Under the pieces are notes generated by a model that was given only the letters and a program-made list of their open reading frames with translations, had not been told where the DNA came from and ran no database searches. This document shows, piece after piece, positions 25,305 to 33,188 of a stretch of DNA of 35,722 nt. Position 1 is the first letter of the stretch; every line of letters starts with the position of its first letter. The stretch comes from Jiangella rhizosphaerae (lineage in GTDB: Bacteria; Actinomycetota; Actinomycetes; Jiangellales; Jiangellaceae). The stretch is from NCBI RefSeq assembly GCF_003579925.1, contig NZ_QUAL01000037.1, positions 32,026 through 67,747 of the forward strand, in the 5' to 3' direction. A program made the position numbers and the translations under genes.

Positions 25305-26299
25305 GCCGTCACCGCCACGTCGCCGGCGTGCTGCTCGACGAGCCGCCAGCACCAGGCCAGGTGCGTCTCGGCGCCGGAGACCCGCGCGGACGGCGGGAAC
25401 CGCGTGCCGCACGGCTCGACCTCGACGGGGCAGCGGCCGGAGAACGGGCAGCCCGGAAACTCGACGGCGAGGTTCGGCGGCTGGCCGGGGATCGTCGCGT
25501 ACCGGCCGTGCTCGTCGCGGACGGCCCGCGCCGACTGCATCAGCCCGTACGTGTACGGGTGGCCGGGACGGCGCAGCACGTCGGCCGTCGGCCCCGTCTC
25601 GACCGTGTGCCCGCCGTACATGGTGTAGATGCGGTCGCACATGGTGGCGACGACGGCGAGGTCGTGGCTGATCAGCAGGATGCTGAGATCGAGCGTGTCG
25701 CGGATGTCGCGCAGCAGCGCGATGATGTCGGCCTGCGTGGTGACGTCCAGCGCCGTCGTCGGCTCGTCGGCGACCAGCAGCTTCGGCCGGCAGCCCAGGG
25801 CGATCGCCAGCAGCACGCGCTGGCGCATCCCGCCGGACAGCTCGTGCGGGAACGACTGCGCGACCTCGGCCGGCAGGCGGACGAGGTCGAGGAGCTCGGC
25901 GACGCGGCGGGTGCGGTCGGCGCCGGGATCGTGCTTGGCGACGCCCTCGGCGATCTGCCGGCCGACCCGCACGACCGGGTTGAGGAAGCTCAGCGGGTCC
26001 TGGAACACCATGGCCAGCGGGTGGCCGCGCAGCTTCGGCCACTGGCGTGGCCCGAACCGCGTGACGTCGGCACCCTCGACGCGGATGGCGCCGCCGGTGA
26101 TGTGGGCGACGCCCCACGGCAGCAGCCCCAGCGCGGCCCGCGCCACCGTCGACTTGCCCGATCCGGACTCGCCGACGATGCCGACGATCTCCGAGCGGCC
26201 GACGTGCAGCGTCGCACCCTGCAGGGCGTGGACGGTGCGGTCGCGCAGCTCGTAGGAGAGATGGAGGTCCTCCACCTCGAGCAACGGTGTCGCCGTCAC
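25301..26299 (-). CDS. ABC importer ATPase, DppD/OppD type (system 2)
   Basis: This 332-residue ATPase has Walker A GESGSGKS, Q-loop MVFQDPLSFLNP, signature LSGGMRQR, Walker B KLLVADEP and H-loop SHDLAVV. The C-terminal oligopeptide-transporter extension is present with its Cys pattern (CPFSGRCPVEVEPCG). It is absent from the system 1 counterpart. The GTG start overlaps the preceding permease stop. Confidence 0.93.
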   Translation of the reverse strand: MTATPLLEVEDLHLSYELRDRTVHALQGATLHVGRSEIVGIVGESGSGKSTVARAALGLLPWGVAHITGGAIRVEGADVTRFGPRQWPKLRGHPLAMVFQDPLSFLNPVVRVGRQIAEGVAKHDPGADRTRRVAELLDLVRLPAEVAQSFPHELSGGMRQRVLLAIALGCRPKLLVADEPTTALDVTTQADIIALLRDIRDTLDLSILLISHDLAVVATMCDRIYTMYGGHTVETGPTADVLRRPGHPYTYGLMQSARAVRDEHGRYATIPGQPPNLAVEFPGCPFSGRCPVEVEPCGTRFPPSARVSGAETHLAWCWRLVEQHAGDVAVTA

Positions 26300-27165
26300 G
26301 GTGTCACCACCTTCCGCCGGACCCGGCCGGTCAGCCGCAGGCGCGGGTTGAGCGCCGTGCTGACCGCGTCGCCGAGGATGTTCAGGGACAGGACCGTGGC
26401 GAAGATCGCCAGGCCCGGGATCACCACCATCCACCACGCCGACAGCAGGTTCTGCTGGCCGTCGTGGAGGAGCAGCCCCCAGCTGATCGTGTCGGGACTG
26501 CCCAGGCCGAGGAAGCTGATCGACGACTCCTGCAGGATCGCCTCGGCCACGCCGAGCGCGATCAGCGGCATGACCGCCGGCAGGGAGTTCGGGATCACCT
26601 CGCGCAGCAGCACGAGGATCTCGCGGTGTCCCAGGCAGCGGACCGCGTTCACGTAGTCGAGCTGTTTCACCCGCAGCACCTCGGCCCGGGTCACGCGCGC
26701 CGTCTGCGGCCACGACAACAGCGCGATCACGCCGATGATGTTGCCCAGCCCGGGCCCGATCAGCGCGACGATCGCGACCGCGACGATCAGCGTCGGGATG
26801 ACCTGGAAGAACTCCGACATCCGCATCAGCGCGATGTCGACGATGCCGCCGAAGAAGCCGGCGCAGGCGCCGACGGCGATGCCGACGACGATCGCCATGC
26901 CGGCGGCCAGCACGCCCACCAGCAGCGAGATGCGGGCGCCGTACACCATGCGGGTGAGCTGGTCGCGGCCCAGGTGGTCGGTGCCGAACAGGGCGTCCGG
27001 CGACGGCGGGTGCAGCGCCTGGCGGGAGATCGCCGCGGGGTCGTCCGGCAGCACGAACGGACCCACCAGGGCGACGAGCACCAGCAGGACGATGAAGACG
27101 AAGCTGACCGTCGCGGCCGTGCTGGAGCGCAGCCAGCCCCACCGTTGCTTCCTAGACACGTGCAT
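26296..27165 (-). CDS. ABC importer permease, DppC/OppC type (system 2)
   Basis: This is a 289-residue permease. An N-terminal membrane segment is followed by ALFGTDHLGRDQLTRMVYGA, the DppC landmark. The ATPase-contact loop is KQLDYVNAVRCLGHREI, and SSISFLGLGSPDTISWG is close to the family consensus. It overlaps the DppB-type gene by 14 bases and the ATPase gene by four. Confidence 0.93.
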   Translation of the reverse strand: MHVSRKQRWGWLRSSTAATVSFVFIVLLVLVALVGPFVLPDDPAAISRQALHPPSPDALFGTDHLGRDQLTRMVYGARISLLVGVLAAGMAIVVGIAVGACAGFFGGIVDIALMRMSEFFQVIPTLIVAVAIVALIGPGLGNIIGVIALLSWPQTARVTRAEVLRVKQLDYVNAVRCLGHREILVLLREVIPNSLPAVMPLIALGVAEAILQESSISFLGLGSPDTISWGLLLHDGQQNLLSAWWMVVIPGLAIFATVLSLNILGDAVSTALNPRLRLTGRVRRKVVTP

Positions 27166-28129
27166 GGCTGCCTCGCATCCGTGGGTCGATGACCGGATAC
27201 AGCAGGTCGACCAGCAGGTTCACGAGGACGACCACGACCGCGGAGAACAGGAAGACGCCTTGGATCACCGGGTAGTCGCGGTTCGTGACCGCCTGGACGA
27301 ACAGGCTGCCGATGCCGGGCCAGCCGAAGACGGTCTCGGTGAGGACGGCGCCGGTGAGCACCAGGCCGAAGTTGAAGCCGATGACCGTGACGATCGGCGG
27401 CAGCGCGTTGCGGAAGATGTGCCGCCGCATGACCTCGCGCCGGTTCAGGCCCTTCGCCTCGGCGGTGAGCACGTAGTCCTGGTGCATCGTCTCGAGGATC
27501 GACGAGCGGGCGACCCGGGCGACCACCGTCATGTAGGCCAGCGTCAGCGTGATGCCCGGCAGCACCCAGTGCCAGACGTAGTCGCCGACGACGCCGAACG
27601 CGGTATCGGAGCCGGTGATGCTCAGCATGCCGGCGACGGGGAACCAGCCCAGCTGCACGGCGAACACCAGGACCAGGAGCATCGCGAGCCAGAAGACCGG
27701 CACGGACTGGCCGGAGATCGTCACGACGGTGACCAGCGTGTCCAGCCGGGTGCCGGCCCGGCGCGCGCCCAGGACGCCGAGGAGCATGCCGAGCAGCGAG
27801 GCCAGCACCAGCGCCGGCACCATGAGCAGCAACGTGTTCGCCATCCGGTCGAGGATGATGTCGAGCACGGGTGCGTTGTGGGCGAACGAGAAGCCCAGGT
27901 CGCCGCTGGCCAGGCTCGTCAGGAACAACCAGAACTGCGTCGGCAGCGACTGGTCCAGGCCGAACCGCTCCCTGATCTGGTCGGCGTAGCCCGGCGGTGC
28001 GGGGAACTCGCCGATCATCGCCTGCACCGGATCGCCGGGAGCCACCCGGGTCAGAACGAACCCGAGCAGCACGATGCCGAGCACCGTGGGCACGGCCCAG
28101 GCCAGCCGCACCGCGGCGTATCTCACCAT
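27152..28129 (-). CDS. ABC importer permease, DppB/OppB type (system 2)
   Basis: This is a 325-residue permease. Segment 1 is AVPTVLGIVLLGFVLT, followed by RVAPGDPVQAMIGEFPAPPG and IRERFGLDQSLPTQF. The ATPase-contact loop is DYVLTAEAKGLNRREVMRRH, and VFGWPGIGSLF is the late landmark. It starts 49 bases after the binding-protein stop and is the first membrane subunit of system 2. Confidence 0.93.
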   Translation of the reverse strand: MVRYAAVRLAWAVPTVLGIVLLGFVLTRVAPGDPVQAMIGEFPAPPGYADQIRERFGLDQSLPTQFWLFLTSLASGDLGFSFAHNAPVLDIILDRMANTLLLMVPALVLASLLGMLLGVLGARRAGTRLDTLVTVVTISGQSVPVFWLAMLLVLVFAVQLGWFPVAGMLSITGSDTAFGVVGDYVWHWVLPGITLTLAYMTVVARVARSSILETMHQDYVLTAEAKGLNRREVMRRHIFRNALPPIVTVIGFNFGLVLTGAVLTETVFGWPGIGSLFVQAVTNRDYPVIQGVFLFSAVVVVLVNLLVDLLYPVIDPRMRGSHARV

Positions 28130-28178
28130 GGCGACCCCTTCCGGCCCGGACGGACGACCCGCCCGCTGGTGGCCGTGG

Positions 28179-29822
28179 TCATCCGACCCAGGCCTCCTGC
28201 CACTGGCCCCAGTTGGCGGCGTACCAGACGCCGTTGACGTTCGGCGCGTGCGCGTCGTTGAGCTTGGTCTCGATGAGCGGCATCACCGGCAGGTCCTCGG
28301 CGAGGATCTCCTGGACCTGGCGGTACGGCTCGGCCCGCTCCTCCTCGGTCGTGCCGGACCGGCCCGCCGCGAACAGCTCGTCGACCTCGGGGTTGCTGTA
28401 CCCGCTGGCGTTGCCGAACGGCGTCCCGATCGAGGTGGACACGTAGGCGCGGGCGATGCCGAGCGCCGGGTCCCAGTTGGTCGTGTAGGACTGGATGTAG
28501 AGGTCGAAGTCGCCGGGAGCGGTGAACGCCTGCTCCGTCGCCACCGAGGCCTCGGGTGCGGACACCTGCGCGTCGACGCCGATCTCCAGCAGCATGCTGC
28601 GGATGGCCTCGGCGACCTCCTGGAAGCGGCTGGCGCCCTCGGCCAGGATCGTCAGCGAGAACCGGCTGTCGCCCCGCATCGGGTAGCCGGCCTCGTCGAG
28701 TGCCTTGCCGGCCGCCTCGGGGTCGTACGGATACAGCTCGTCGAAGTCGACCTCGTCGTTGTAGGCCCACTCCAGCCGCGAGTCGAACGGCGCCCGGGCC
28801 ACCTCGCCGCCGCCCTGGAACACGTTCTCCAGCAGGAACTCCCGGTCGATCGCCATCGCCAGCGCGTGCCGCACGGCCGGGTCGCCGGTGATGTCGCGGG
28901 TGGTGTTGAAGAACACCTGCGTCATGTTCGGGGCGAACGAGTCCGGGTGCGCGAGCGCCTGGTTGCGCTGGACCAGCGCCTGGACGTCGGTGGGGGAGAT
29001 GACCTGCGAGGAGATGTACTGGATCTCGCCGGCCGCGAGCGCGAGCGTGGCCGACTGGGCGTCCGGGACGACCCGCGCGACGACCGAGTCCAGGTACGGA
29101 CGGTCCTCCTGCCAGTAGTCGGGGTTGCGGGTCAGCGTCCACTGGCTGCCGCGGCTGACCTCGTCGAGCACGAACGGGCCGGTGCCCACCGGCTGGTCGA
29201 TGGAGGCGGGGTTCGTGAGCGGGTCGGTGCCCTGGAACACCGACGCGGGCAGGATCCAGACCCGCGTGAGCGACAGCAGGAGCGGCCCGAACGGCTCCGT
29301 GAGCGTGATGACGACGGTCTTCGGGTCGGAGTCGTCGATCGACTCGATCACCGAGGCGGCCTGGGCGAACGGCGCGAACATCGGCGCCGACACCTCTTCG
29401 ATGGTGTACTTCACGTCCGTCGACGTCAGCGGGTCGCCGTTGCTGAACGTCGCGTCGACGAGGTGGAAGGTGTAGGTGAGGCCGTCGTCGGAGATCTCCC
29501 ACGACTCCGCCAGCACCGGCTTCGGCTCGGCCGCCTCGTTGTCGAAGTAGACGAGCGGCTCGTAGATCATCGTGCCGATCTGCTGGGTGGGGCCGTTCGT
29601 GGTCAGGTTCGGGTTGAGCGGACTCGGATCGCTCTGGATGCCCAGGACGAGCGTCCCGCCGGTGACCGGGTCGCCGCTCTCGGCGTCGGCCGCCCCGGTG
29701 TCCGGGCCGCTGGTGTTCTGACACGCGGCGAGGACGACCGCGATCAGGGCGGCGGCGGCCGTGACGAGGCGGCGGGCGGAGCGCGGTCGGGGACCGTGAC
29801 CAGAAACCGGGCGTGTGACCAT
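28179..29822 (-). CDS. Extracellular solute-binding lipoprotein, family 5 (system 2)
   Basis: This is a 547-residue binding protein. A basic N-terminus (RPRSARR) precedes a hydrophobic segment and the lipobox Leu-Ala-Ala-Cys34. Family-5 landmarks include GTMIYEPLVYFDNEAAEPKP, LAESWEISDDGLTYTFHL and PVGTGPFVLDEVSRG. It differs in detail from the system 1 protein, so the two importers probably take different ligands (for example substrate and a cleavage product). GGAGGG lies about eight bases before the ATG. It is the first gene of the - strand importer operon, behind operator copy 5. Confidence 0.92.
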   Translation of the reverse strand: MVTRPVSGHGPRPRSARRLVTAAAALIAVVLAACQNTSGPDTGAADAESGDPVTGGTLVLGIQSDPSPLNPNLTTNGPTQQIGTMIYEPLVYFDNEAAEPKPVLAESWEISDDGLTYTFHLVDATFSNGDPLTSTDVKYTIEEVSAPMFAPFAQAASVIESIDDSDPKTVVITLTEPFGPLLLSLTRVWILPASVFQGTDPLTNPASIDQPVGTGPFVLDEVSRGSQWTLTRNPDYWQEDRPYLDSVVARVVPDAQSATLALAAGEIQYISSQVISPTDVQALVQRNQALAHPDSFAPNMTQVFFNTTRDITGDPAVRHALAMAIDREFLLENVFQGGGEVARAPFDSRLEWAYNDEVDFDELYPYDPEAAGKALDEAGYPMRGDSRFSLTILAEGASRFQEVAEAIRSMLLEIGVDAQVSAPEASVATEQAFTAPGDFDLYIQSYTTNWDPALGIARAYVSTSIGTPFGNASGYSNPEVDELFAAGRSGTTEEERAEPYRQVQEILAEDLPVMPLIETKLNDAHAPNVNGVWYAANWGQWQEAWVG

Positions 29823-29853
29823 GGCGGCGCCCTCCGGTGGCCTAGTGATGAAT

Positions 29854-29865
29854 GTAACATGTTAT
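29854..29865. promoter_or_regulatory. Operator copy 5, upstream of importer system 2
   Basis: GTAACATGTTAT matches the palindrome at 11 of 12 positions. It lies 32 bases upstream of the binding-protein ATG on the - strand. The divergent gap of 157 bases holds two operators 81 bases apart, allowing each promoter its own site or a loop between them. Confidence 0.7.
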
Positions 29866-29934
29866 CTCGCTTACTGTTGTGGCGTTCTCGGCCGCTGTCA
29901 AGGCATCTGACCCTATTTTCGAGCCGATTCGCAT

Positions 29935-29946
29935 GTAACATGTTAC
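29935..29946. promoter_or_regulatory. Operator copy 6, perfect palindrome before the second LLM gene
   Basis: GTAACATGTTAC is a perfect 12-base palindrome and is taken as the reference form. It lies 33 bases before the ATG at 29980. TAACAT inside it fits a -10 hexamer on both strands. The same core ACATG is unchanged in all six copies. Confidence 0.75.
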
Positions 29947-29979
29947 GAACGCTGGCCGAGAGTGCGGAGGAGACGTCGC

Positions 29980-30960
29980 ATGGACCGTCGAGTCGCCACC
30001 GGGCTGATCCTGCCGAACCGGGGGCCGATGATCGGGGCGACCACCGTCCCGGAACTGCTGGACCTCGCGGCCGCGGCCGACGCGTCCGGCTGGGACTCGG
30101 TGTGGGTGGGCGACAGCATCCTCGCCAAGCCGCGGGTCGAGGCGCTGGTGATGCTGAGCGCCATCGCCGTGCGCACGACCCGGGTGTCGCTGGGAGCCGC
30201 GTGCCTGGCCAGCACACCGTTGCGGGACCCGATCCTGCTCGCGCACCAGTGGGCCAGCCTCGACCACCTCTCCGGTGGGCGCACGATCTTCGTCGCGTGC
30301 CAGGGTGGCGGGCCCGGCATGGGGGAGTTCGACAACGAACTGGCGAACTTCGGTGTGGAGCGGTCGAGCCGGCCGCGCCGGGTCGAGGAGGCCATCGAGA
30401 TCCTCCGCCGGCTCTGGTCCGAGGACGACGTCGACTACGACGGCAGGTTCGCCTCGCTGCGCGGCGTCACCATCCGGCCGCGTCCGGCACAGCAGCGGAT
30501 CCCGGTCTGGATCGCGGCCAACCCCGACCTGAGCAAGGCCCGCAACGTCGCCACGGCGTTCGGCCGGGTCGCCCGCTACGCCGACGGCTGGCAGGTCACC
30601 CACACCCGCGCGGCGGACGTCGCCCGCGCGCGCGAGATCATCCAGGAGCACGCCGACGCGATCGGCCGCACACTGCCCGCCGGCTTCGAGGTCTGCGTCT
30701 GCATGAACATCTGCGTCGACGACGAGCGCGAGAAGGCCTTCGCCGAGGCCAAGCGGTTCCTCGACGCCCACTCACGCACCTCGTACACCCGCGAGTTCCT
30801 CGAGACCTGGGTGGCCGCCGGGCCGCCGGAGACGTGCGCCCAGACCCTGCGCGACTACATCGACGCCGGTGCCACCAGCATCCTGCTGCGGATCAGCAGC
30901 TTCGACCAGCGCGGGCAGTTCGAGCGCATCACGGAGTCGGTCCTGCCGCACCTCCCATGA
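29980..30960 (+). CDS. LLM-class flavin/F420-dependent oxidoreductase (second)
   Basis: This is a 326-residue luciferase-like TIM-barrel protein. WDSVWVGDSILAKPRVEAL (about 35-53), TRVSLGAACLASTPLRDPIL and SLDHLSGGRTIFVACQGGG follow the family pattern, and RPAQQRIPVWIAANPDL is the usual late turn. ATG at 29980 is preceded by CGGAGGAG. It is not closely similar to the LLM protein at 440-1468, so the two probably act on different intermediates. Operator copy 6 and the presence of fgd suggest F420H2 as hydride source, though FMN cannot be excluded. The 3' end lies inside a perfect inverted repeat shared with the convergent gene. Confidence 0.9.
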   Translation: MDRRVATGLILPNRGPMIGATTVPELLDLAAAADASGWDSVWVGDSILAKPRVEALVMLSAIAVRTTRVSLGAACLASTPLRDPILLAHQWASLDHLSGGRTIFVACQGGGPGMGEFDNELANFGVERSSRPRRVEEAIEILRRLWSEDDVDYDGRFASLRGVTIRPRPAQQRIPVWIAANPDLSKARNVATAFGRVARYADGWQVTHTRAADVARAREIIQEHADAIGRTLPAGFEVCVCMNICVDDEREKAFAEAKRFLDAHSRTSYTREFLETWVAAGPPETCAQTLRDYIDAGATSILLRISSFDQRGQFERITESVLPHLP

Positions 30961-31013
30961 TCATCGGCGATCGACCCCATCATGACGTGGTCGATCGCCG
31001 ATGATCATGGGAG
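30952..31013. terminator. Bidirectional terminator, perfect 25-bp inverted repeat
   Basis: Arms 30952-30976 and 30989-31013 are exact reverse complements over 25 bases, with a 12-base loop. The left arm begins CTCCCATGATCATCGG. The hairpin contains the last codons and stop of the + strand LLM gene (stop 30958-30960) and the last codons of the - strand gene that ends at 30980. It would stop transcription from both sides and marks the edge of the operator-controlled block. Confidence 0.8.
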
Positions 31014-31705
31014 TCGGGGAGTGGGGTGACCGCCCCGAGGTCGAGGACGTCGACGTCGCCGAGGGCGTGGTCGAGCGGGGTCGGGGCCGGCGGCGACGGG
31101 TCGCGGCCGCGCAGCGCGTCGGCCAGGCGTTCCCGGAGCCTCCGGTGCGGTGGCCGGGCCTGTTGCTGACGGGTGGCGGCGGCGGACTCGGTGATGTGCG
31201 CGACGAGCTCGGCTCCGCCGTAGGCCTTGGCGACCAGCAGCGCGCCCTGGAACGCAGCCGGGCCGCCGGAGCAGGTGATGAGCCGGCCGTCGACGACCAG
31301 GCGCTCGGGCGACGGGTGCGCTCCGTAGTGCTCGAGCAGCGGACCGGCCAGCCAGTGGGTCGCCGCGGTGGCGTCGTCGAGCAGGCCGGCCGCGGCGAGC
31401 AACGCCGTGCCCGTCGAGCTCGCGAGCAGCCATCGCGGTGACACCCGGCGCAGCCAGGCGGCGATCTCAGGGTGCCGGTCGGCTCCGACGCCGCCCGGCA
31501 CGGCGACGATGGCGGGTGCGTTGACCTCGGCGAAGGTGGCCTCGACGACCAGGACGCCGCCCGGGCCGGGCACCTGCCCGCGGGCGCTGCCGACGACCAC
31601 GGTGCGGAACTCGGGGATCTGCGACAGTACGAACCGGAAGATCTCCGCCTCGTCGATGGAGACACCCGTGTAGGCGACGATCGCGGTGGTCGAGCTGGCA
31701 TCCAT
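30980..31705 (-). CDS. DJ-1/PfpI-fold protein lacking the nucleophilic Cys (GlxA-type domain)
   Basis: This is a 241-residue protein with the GATase1-like domain seen at the N-terminus of GlxA/FtrA AraC-type regulators, but no helix-turn-helix domain. AIVAVPGGVGADRHPEIAAWL and LLASSTGTALLAAAGLLDDA correspond to the usual PGG and elbow regions. The elbow Cys is replaced by Ser97 (usual form SVCTGA), so classical catalysis is unlikely. The C-terminal 60 residues are Arg/Pro-rich, and the last ten are encoded by the terminator hairpin. TATGAT (complement of 31726-31731) is a good -10 hexamer and GAGGAG precedes the ATG. No operator copy was found here. Confidence 0.8.
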   Translation of the reverse strand: MDASSTTAIVAYTGVSIDEAEIFRFVLSQIPEFRTVVVGSARGQVPGPGGVLVVEATFAEVNAPAIVAVPGGVGADRHPEIAAWLRRVSPRWLLASSTGTALLAAAGLLDDATAATHWLAGPLLEHYGAHPSPERLVVDGRLITCSGGPAAFQGALLVAKAYGGAELVAHITESAAATRQQQARPPHRRLRERLADALRGRDPSPPAPTPLDHALGDVDVLDLGAVTPLPDSHDHRRSTTS

Positions 31706-31725
31706 GACAACTCCTCGTCACACCC

Positions 31726-31731
31726 ATCATA
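31726..31731 (-). promoter_or_regulatory. -10 hexamer of the DJ-1-like gene
   Basis: TATGAT read on the - strand lies about 20 bases before the ATG at 31705, with GAGGAG between. I did not identify a clear -35 hexamer. Confidence 0.4.
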
Positions 31732-31758
31732 GGCGCGCGTCGAGGGGGCTGCTCGCGG

Positions 31759-32550
31759 CTACCGGCCGCGCGCGGCGGCACGCTGCTGGATGAGCTGCGC
31801 CACCACCCGCTCGGAGAGCTCCAGCCCGCCGGGCGACGGCTCGAGCGCCGGCTGCTGCCGGTCGTCGCCGTGGATCTCGCGGTGCAGGCGCTCCATGTCC
31901 TCGTCCAGCTTGGCCGCCGTCGTCGCGGCCTCGCGCAGGCTGACCAGCAGCGCGTCGGGCACGTGCTTGTCGTACTTGTAGTAGATCTTGTGCTCCAGGC
32001 TGGCCCAGAAGTCCATCGCGATGGTGCGGAACTGCACCTCCACCGGCACCGGCGTCGGCCCGTCGGAGAGGAACACCGGCACCTCGACGATCGCGTGCAG
32101 GCTGCGGTAGCCGTTGGGCTTGGGGTCGCGGATGTAGTCCTTCACGGCCACGACGTCGATGTCGCGCTGGCCGGTCAGCAGGTCGAAGACGCGGTAGGCG
32201 TCGGAGACGAACGAGCAGGTGACGCGGACTCCGGCGATGTCGGTGATCTGCTCGCGGATGCGCTCGAACGTCGGCTCGCACCCCTTGCGGCGCACCTTCT
32301 CGAGCACGCTCTCCGGCGTCTTCAACCGCGCCGAGACGTGCTCGATCGGGTTGTAGACGTGGACGGTGCGGAACTCCTCCTGCAGGATGCGCACCTTGGT
32401 GGTGATCTCGTCCATGCCGAACTTGTACGACAGCATGAACCGGGAGAACTCCTCGCGCATCTGCCGGAACTCGGCCAGGAACTCGGGGACCTCACCTGCC
32501 GCCGGGACCTCGGGATCGTCGTCGGCACTCACCTGCGCTCGTTCGTCCAT
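31759..32550 (-). CDS. Small alarmone synthetase-like (p)ppGpp synthetase (RelA/SpoT domain)
   Basis: This is a 263-residue single-domain member of the RelA/SpoT synthetase family, without the HD hydrolase or TGS/ACT domains of long RelA proteins. Landmarks are QITDIAGVRVTCSFVSDAY (101-119), KDYIRDPKPNGYRSLHAIVE (137-156, the nucleotide-binding G-loop), VEVQFRT (170-176) and DFWASLEHKIYYK. This family adds pyrophosphate to GDP or GTP. ATG at 32550 lies eight bases after TACGAT with no ribosome binding site, so the mRNA is probably leaderless. It is likely a housekeeping or stress gene unrelated to the catabolic block. Confidence 0.9.
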   Translation of the reverse strand: MDERAQVSADDDPEVPAAGEVPEFLAEFRQMREEFSRFMLSYKFGMDEITTKVRILQEEFRTVHVYNPIEHVSARLKTPESVLEKVRRKGCEPTFERIREQITDIAGVRVTCSFVSDAYRVFDLLTGQRDIDVVAVKDYIRDPKPNGYRSLHAIVEVPVFLSDGPTPVPVEVQFRTIAMDFWASLEHKIYYKYDKHVPDALLVSLREAATTAAKLDEDMERLHREIHGDDRQQPALEPSPGGLELSERVVAQLIQQRAAARGR

Positions 32551-32558
32551 CGCTGTCG

Positions 32559-32564
32559 ATCGTA
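32559..32564 (-). promoter_or_regulatory. -10 hexamer giving a leaderless mRNA for the alarmone synthetase
   Basis: TACGAT on the - strand fits TANNNT and ends eight bases before the ATG at 32550. That spacing places the transcription start on or next to the start codon. No Shine-Dalgarno sequence is present. Confidence 0.4.
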
Positions 32565-32786
32565 TGCGAGCCGGCGCCGCTGTCCGTCGTCCGTTCCTCT
32601 GTACCTGTCGGTCAAGCGCCGCGGCTGGCTGTGACGCGCGGGCGGTGCGCCGCTGATGAAGCCGGCGTCGGTGGACTGCCGCGACGACCTGTCCACGGAT
32701 TGCTGCGATACCGGCAGCTGCTGACGGGCTTCGACGGTCCCGACGCCCGGTCGGGACGGGGGGTCTGTTGCGGCGTGGAGACGCTG

Positions 32787-32984
32787 ATGCCAACCTTCGG
32801 CGTCCGTGTCTACACGCCGACATCGAACCCCTCGATTCCCGGCGACCTCGACGGCGCGTTCGAGCGGGTGCAGGCGGGCGACGCCGACGTGGTGCAGGAG
32901 CCGGTCGAGCAGCCCTACGGGGTCCGCGACTGCGCGGTCCGCGATAGCGCCGGCAACCCGATCCGCATCCAGGAGGCGCCCTGA
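32787..32984 (+). pseudogene. VOC/glyoxalase-family C-terminal remnant
   Basis: The reading frame ending at 32984 contains DLDGAFERVQAGDADVVQEP followed by VEQPYGVRDCAVRDSAGNPIRI. This is the C-terminal half-motif of vicinal-oxygen-chelate (glyoxalase/bleomycin-resistance) proteins. No N-terminal half precedes it in frame; upstream codons give unrelated Cys/Arg-rich sequence. The piece is about half a VOC module, so I read it as a truncated gene. A short expressed protein from ATG 32787 (65 residues) cannot be ruled out. Confidence 0.55.
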
Positions 32985-33025
32985 CGAGCGCCGGGCCGTG
33001 CCCAACCGATCAGGAATCGAGAAGG

Positions 33026-33188
33026 CTCGCAGACCCGGCCGACGCCGAGGCCGCCGACCGCTTCTACTCCGCCGCGTTCGGCCTGGCTTCGGCCGGAGGT
33101 ACGTCGAGTTCGGCACCAGCCCCGTCGCCCTCACGTTCGACAAGTGCGACGCCCTCGCGAAGGTCGCCGGGCTCCCCGCCGAGGTCGG
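33026..33188 (+). pseudogene. VOC/glyoxalase-like N-terminal remnant, frameshifted
   Basis: LADPADAEAADRFYSAAFGL is read in one frame (from 33026). GRRYVEFGTSPVALTFDKC followed by DALAKVAGLPAEVGG is read in another (to about 33190). Together they resemble the N-terminal half of a VOC protein with a frameshift and small deletion between. The rest is missing where the convergent thioredoxin gene ends at 33207. The order (C-terminal piece first, N-terminal piece second) suggests two decayed genes or a rearranged one. Confidence 0.45.

Noticed and set aside
28074-31004. 976-codon + strand frame across the system 2 binding protein
   Set aside because: It crosses the divergent promoter region and both operators, and shows no motifs.
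32737-32757. Perfect 8-bp hairpin (GTCCCGAC / GTCGGGAC) as a terminator
   Set aside because: No intact gene ends nearby and no T-run follows. Short GC-rich palindromes are expected by chance at this base composition.
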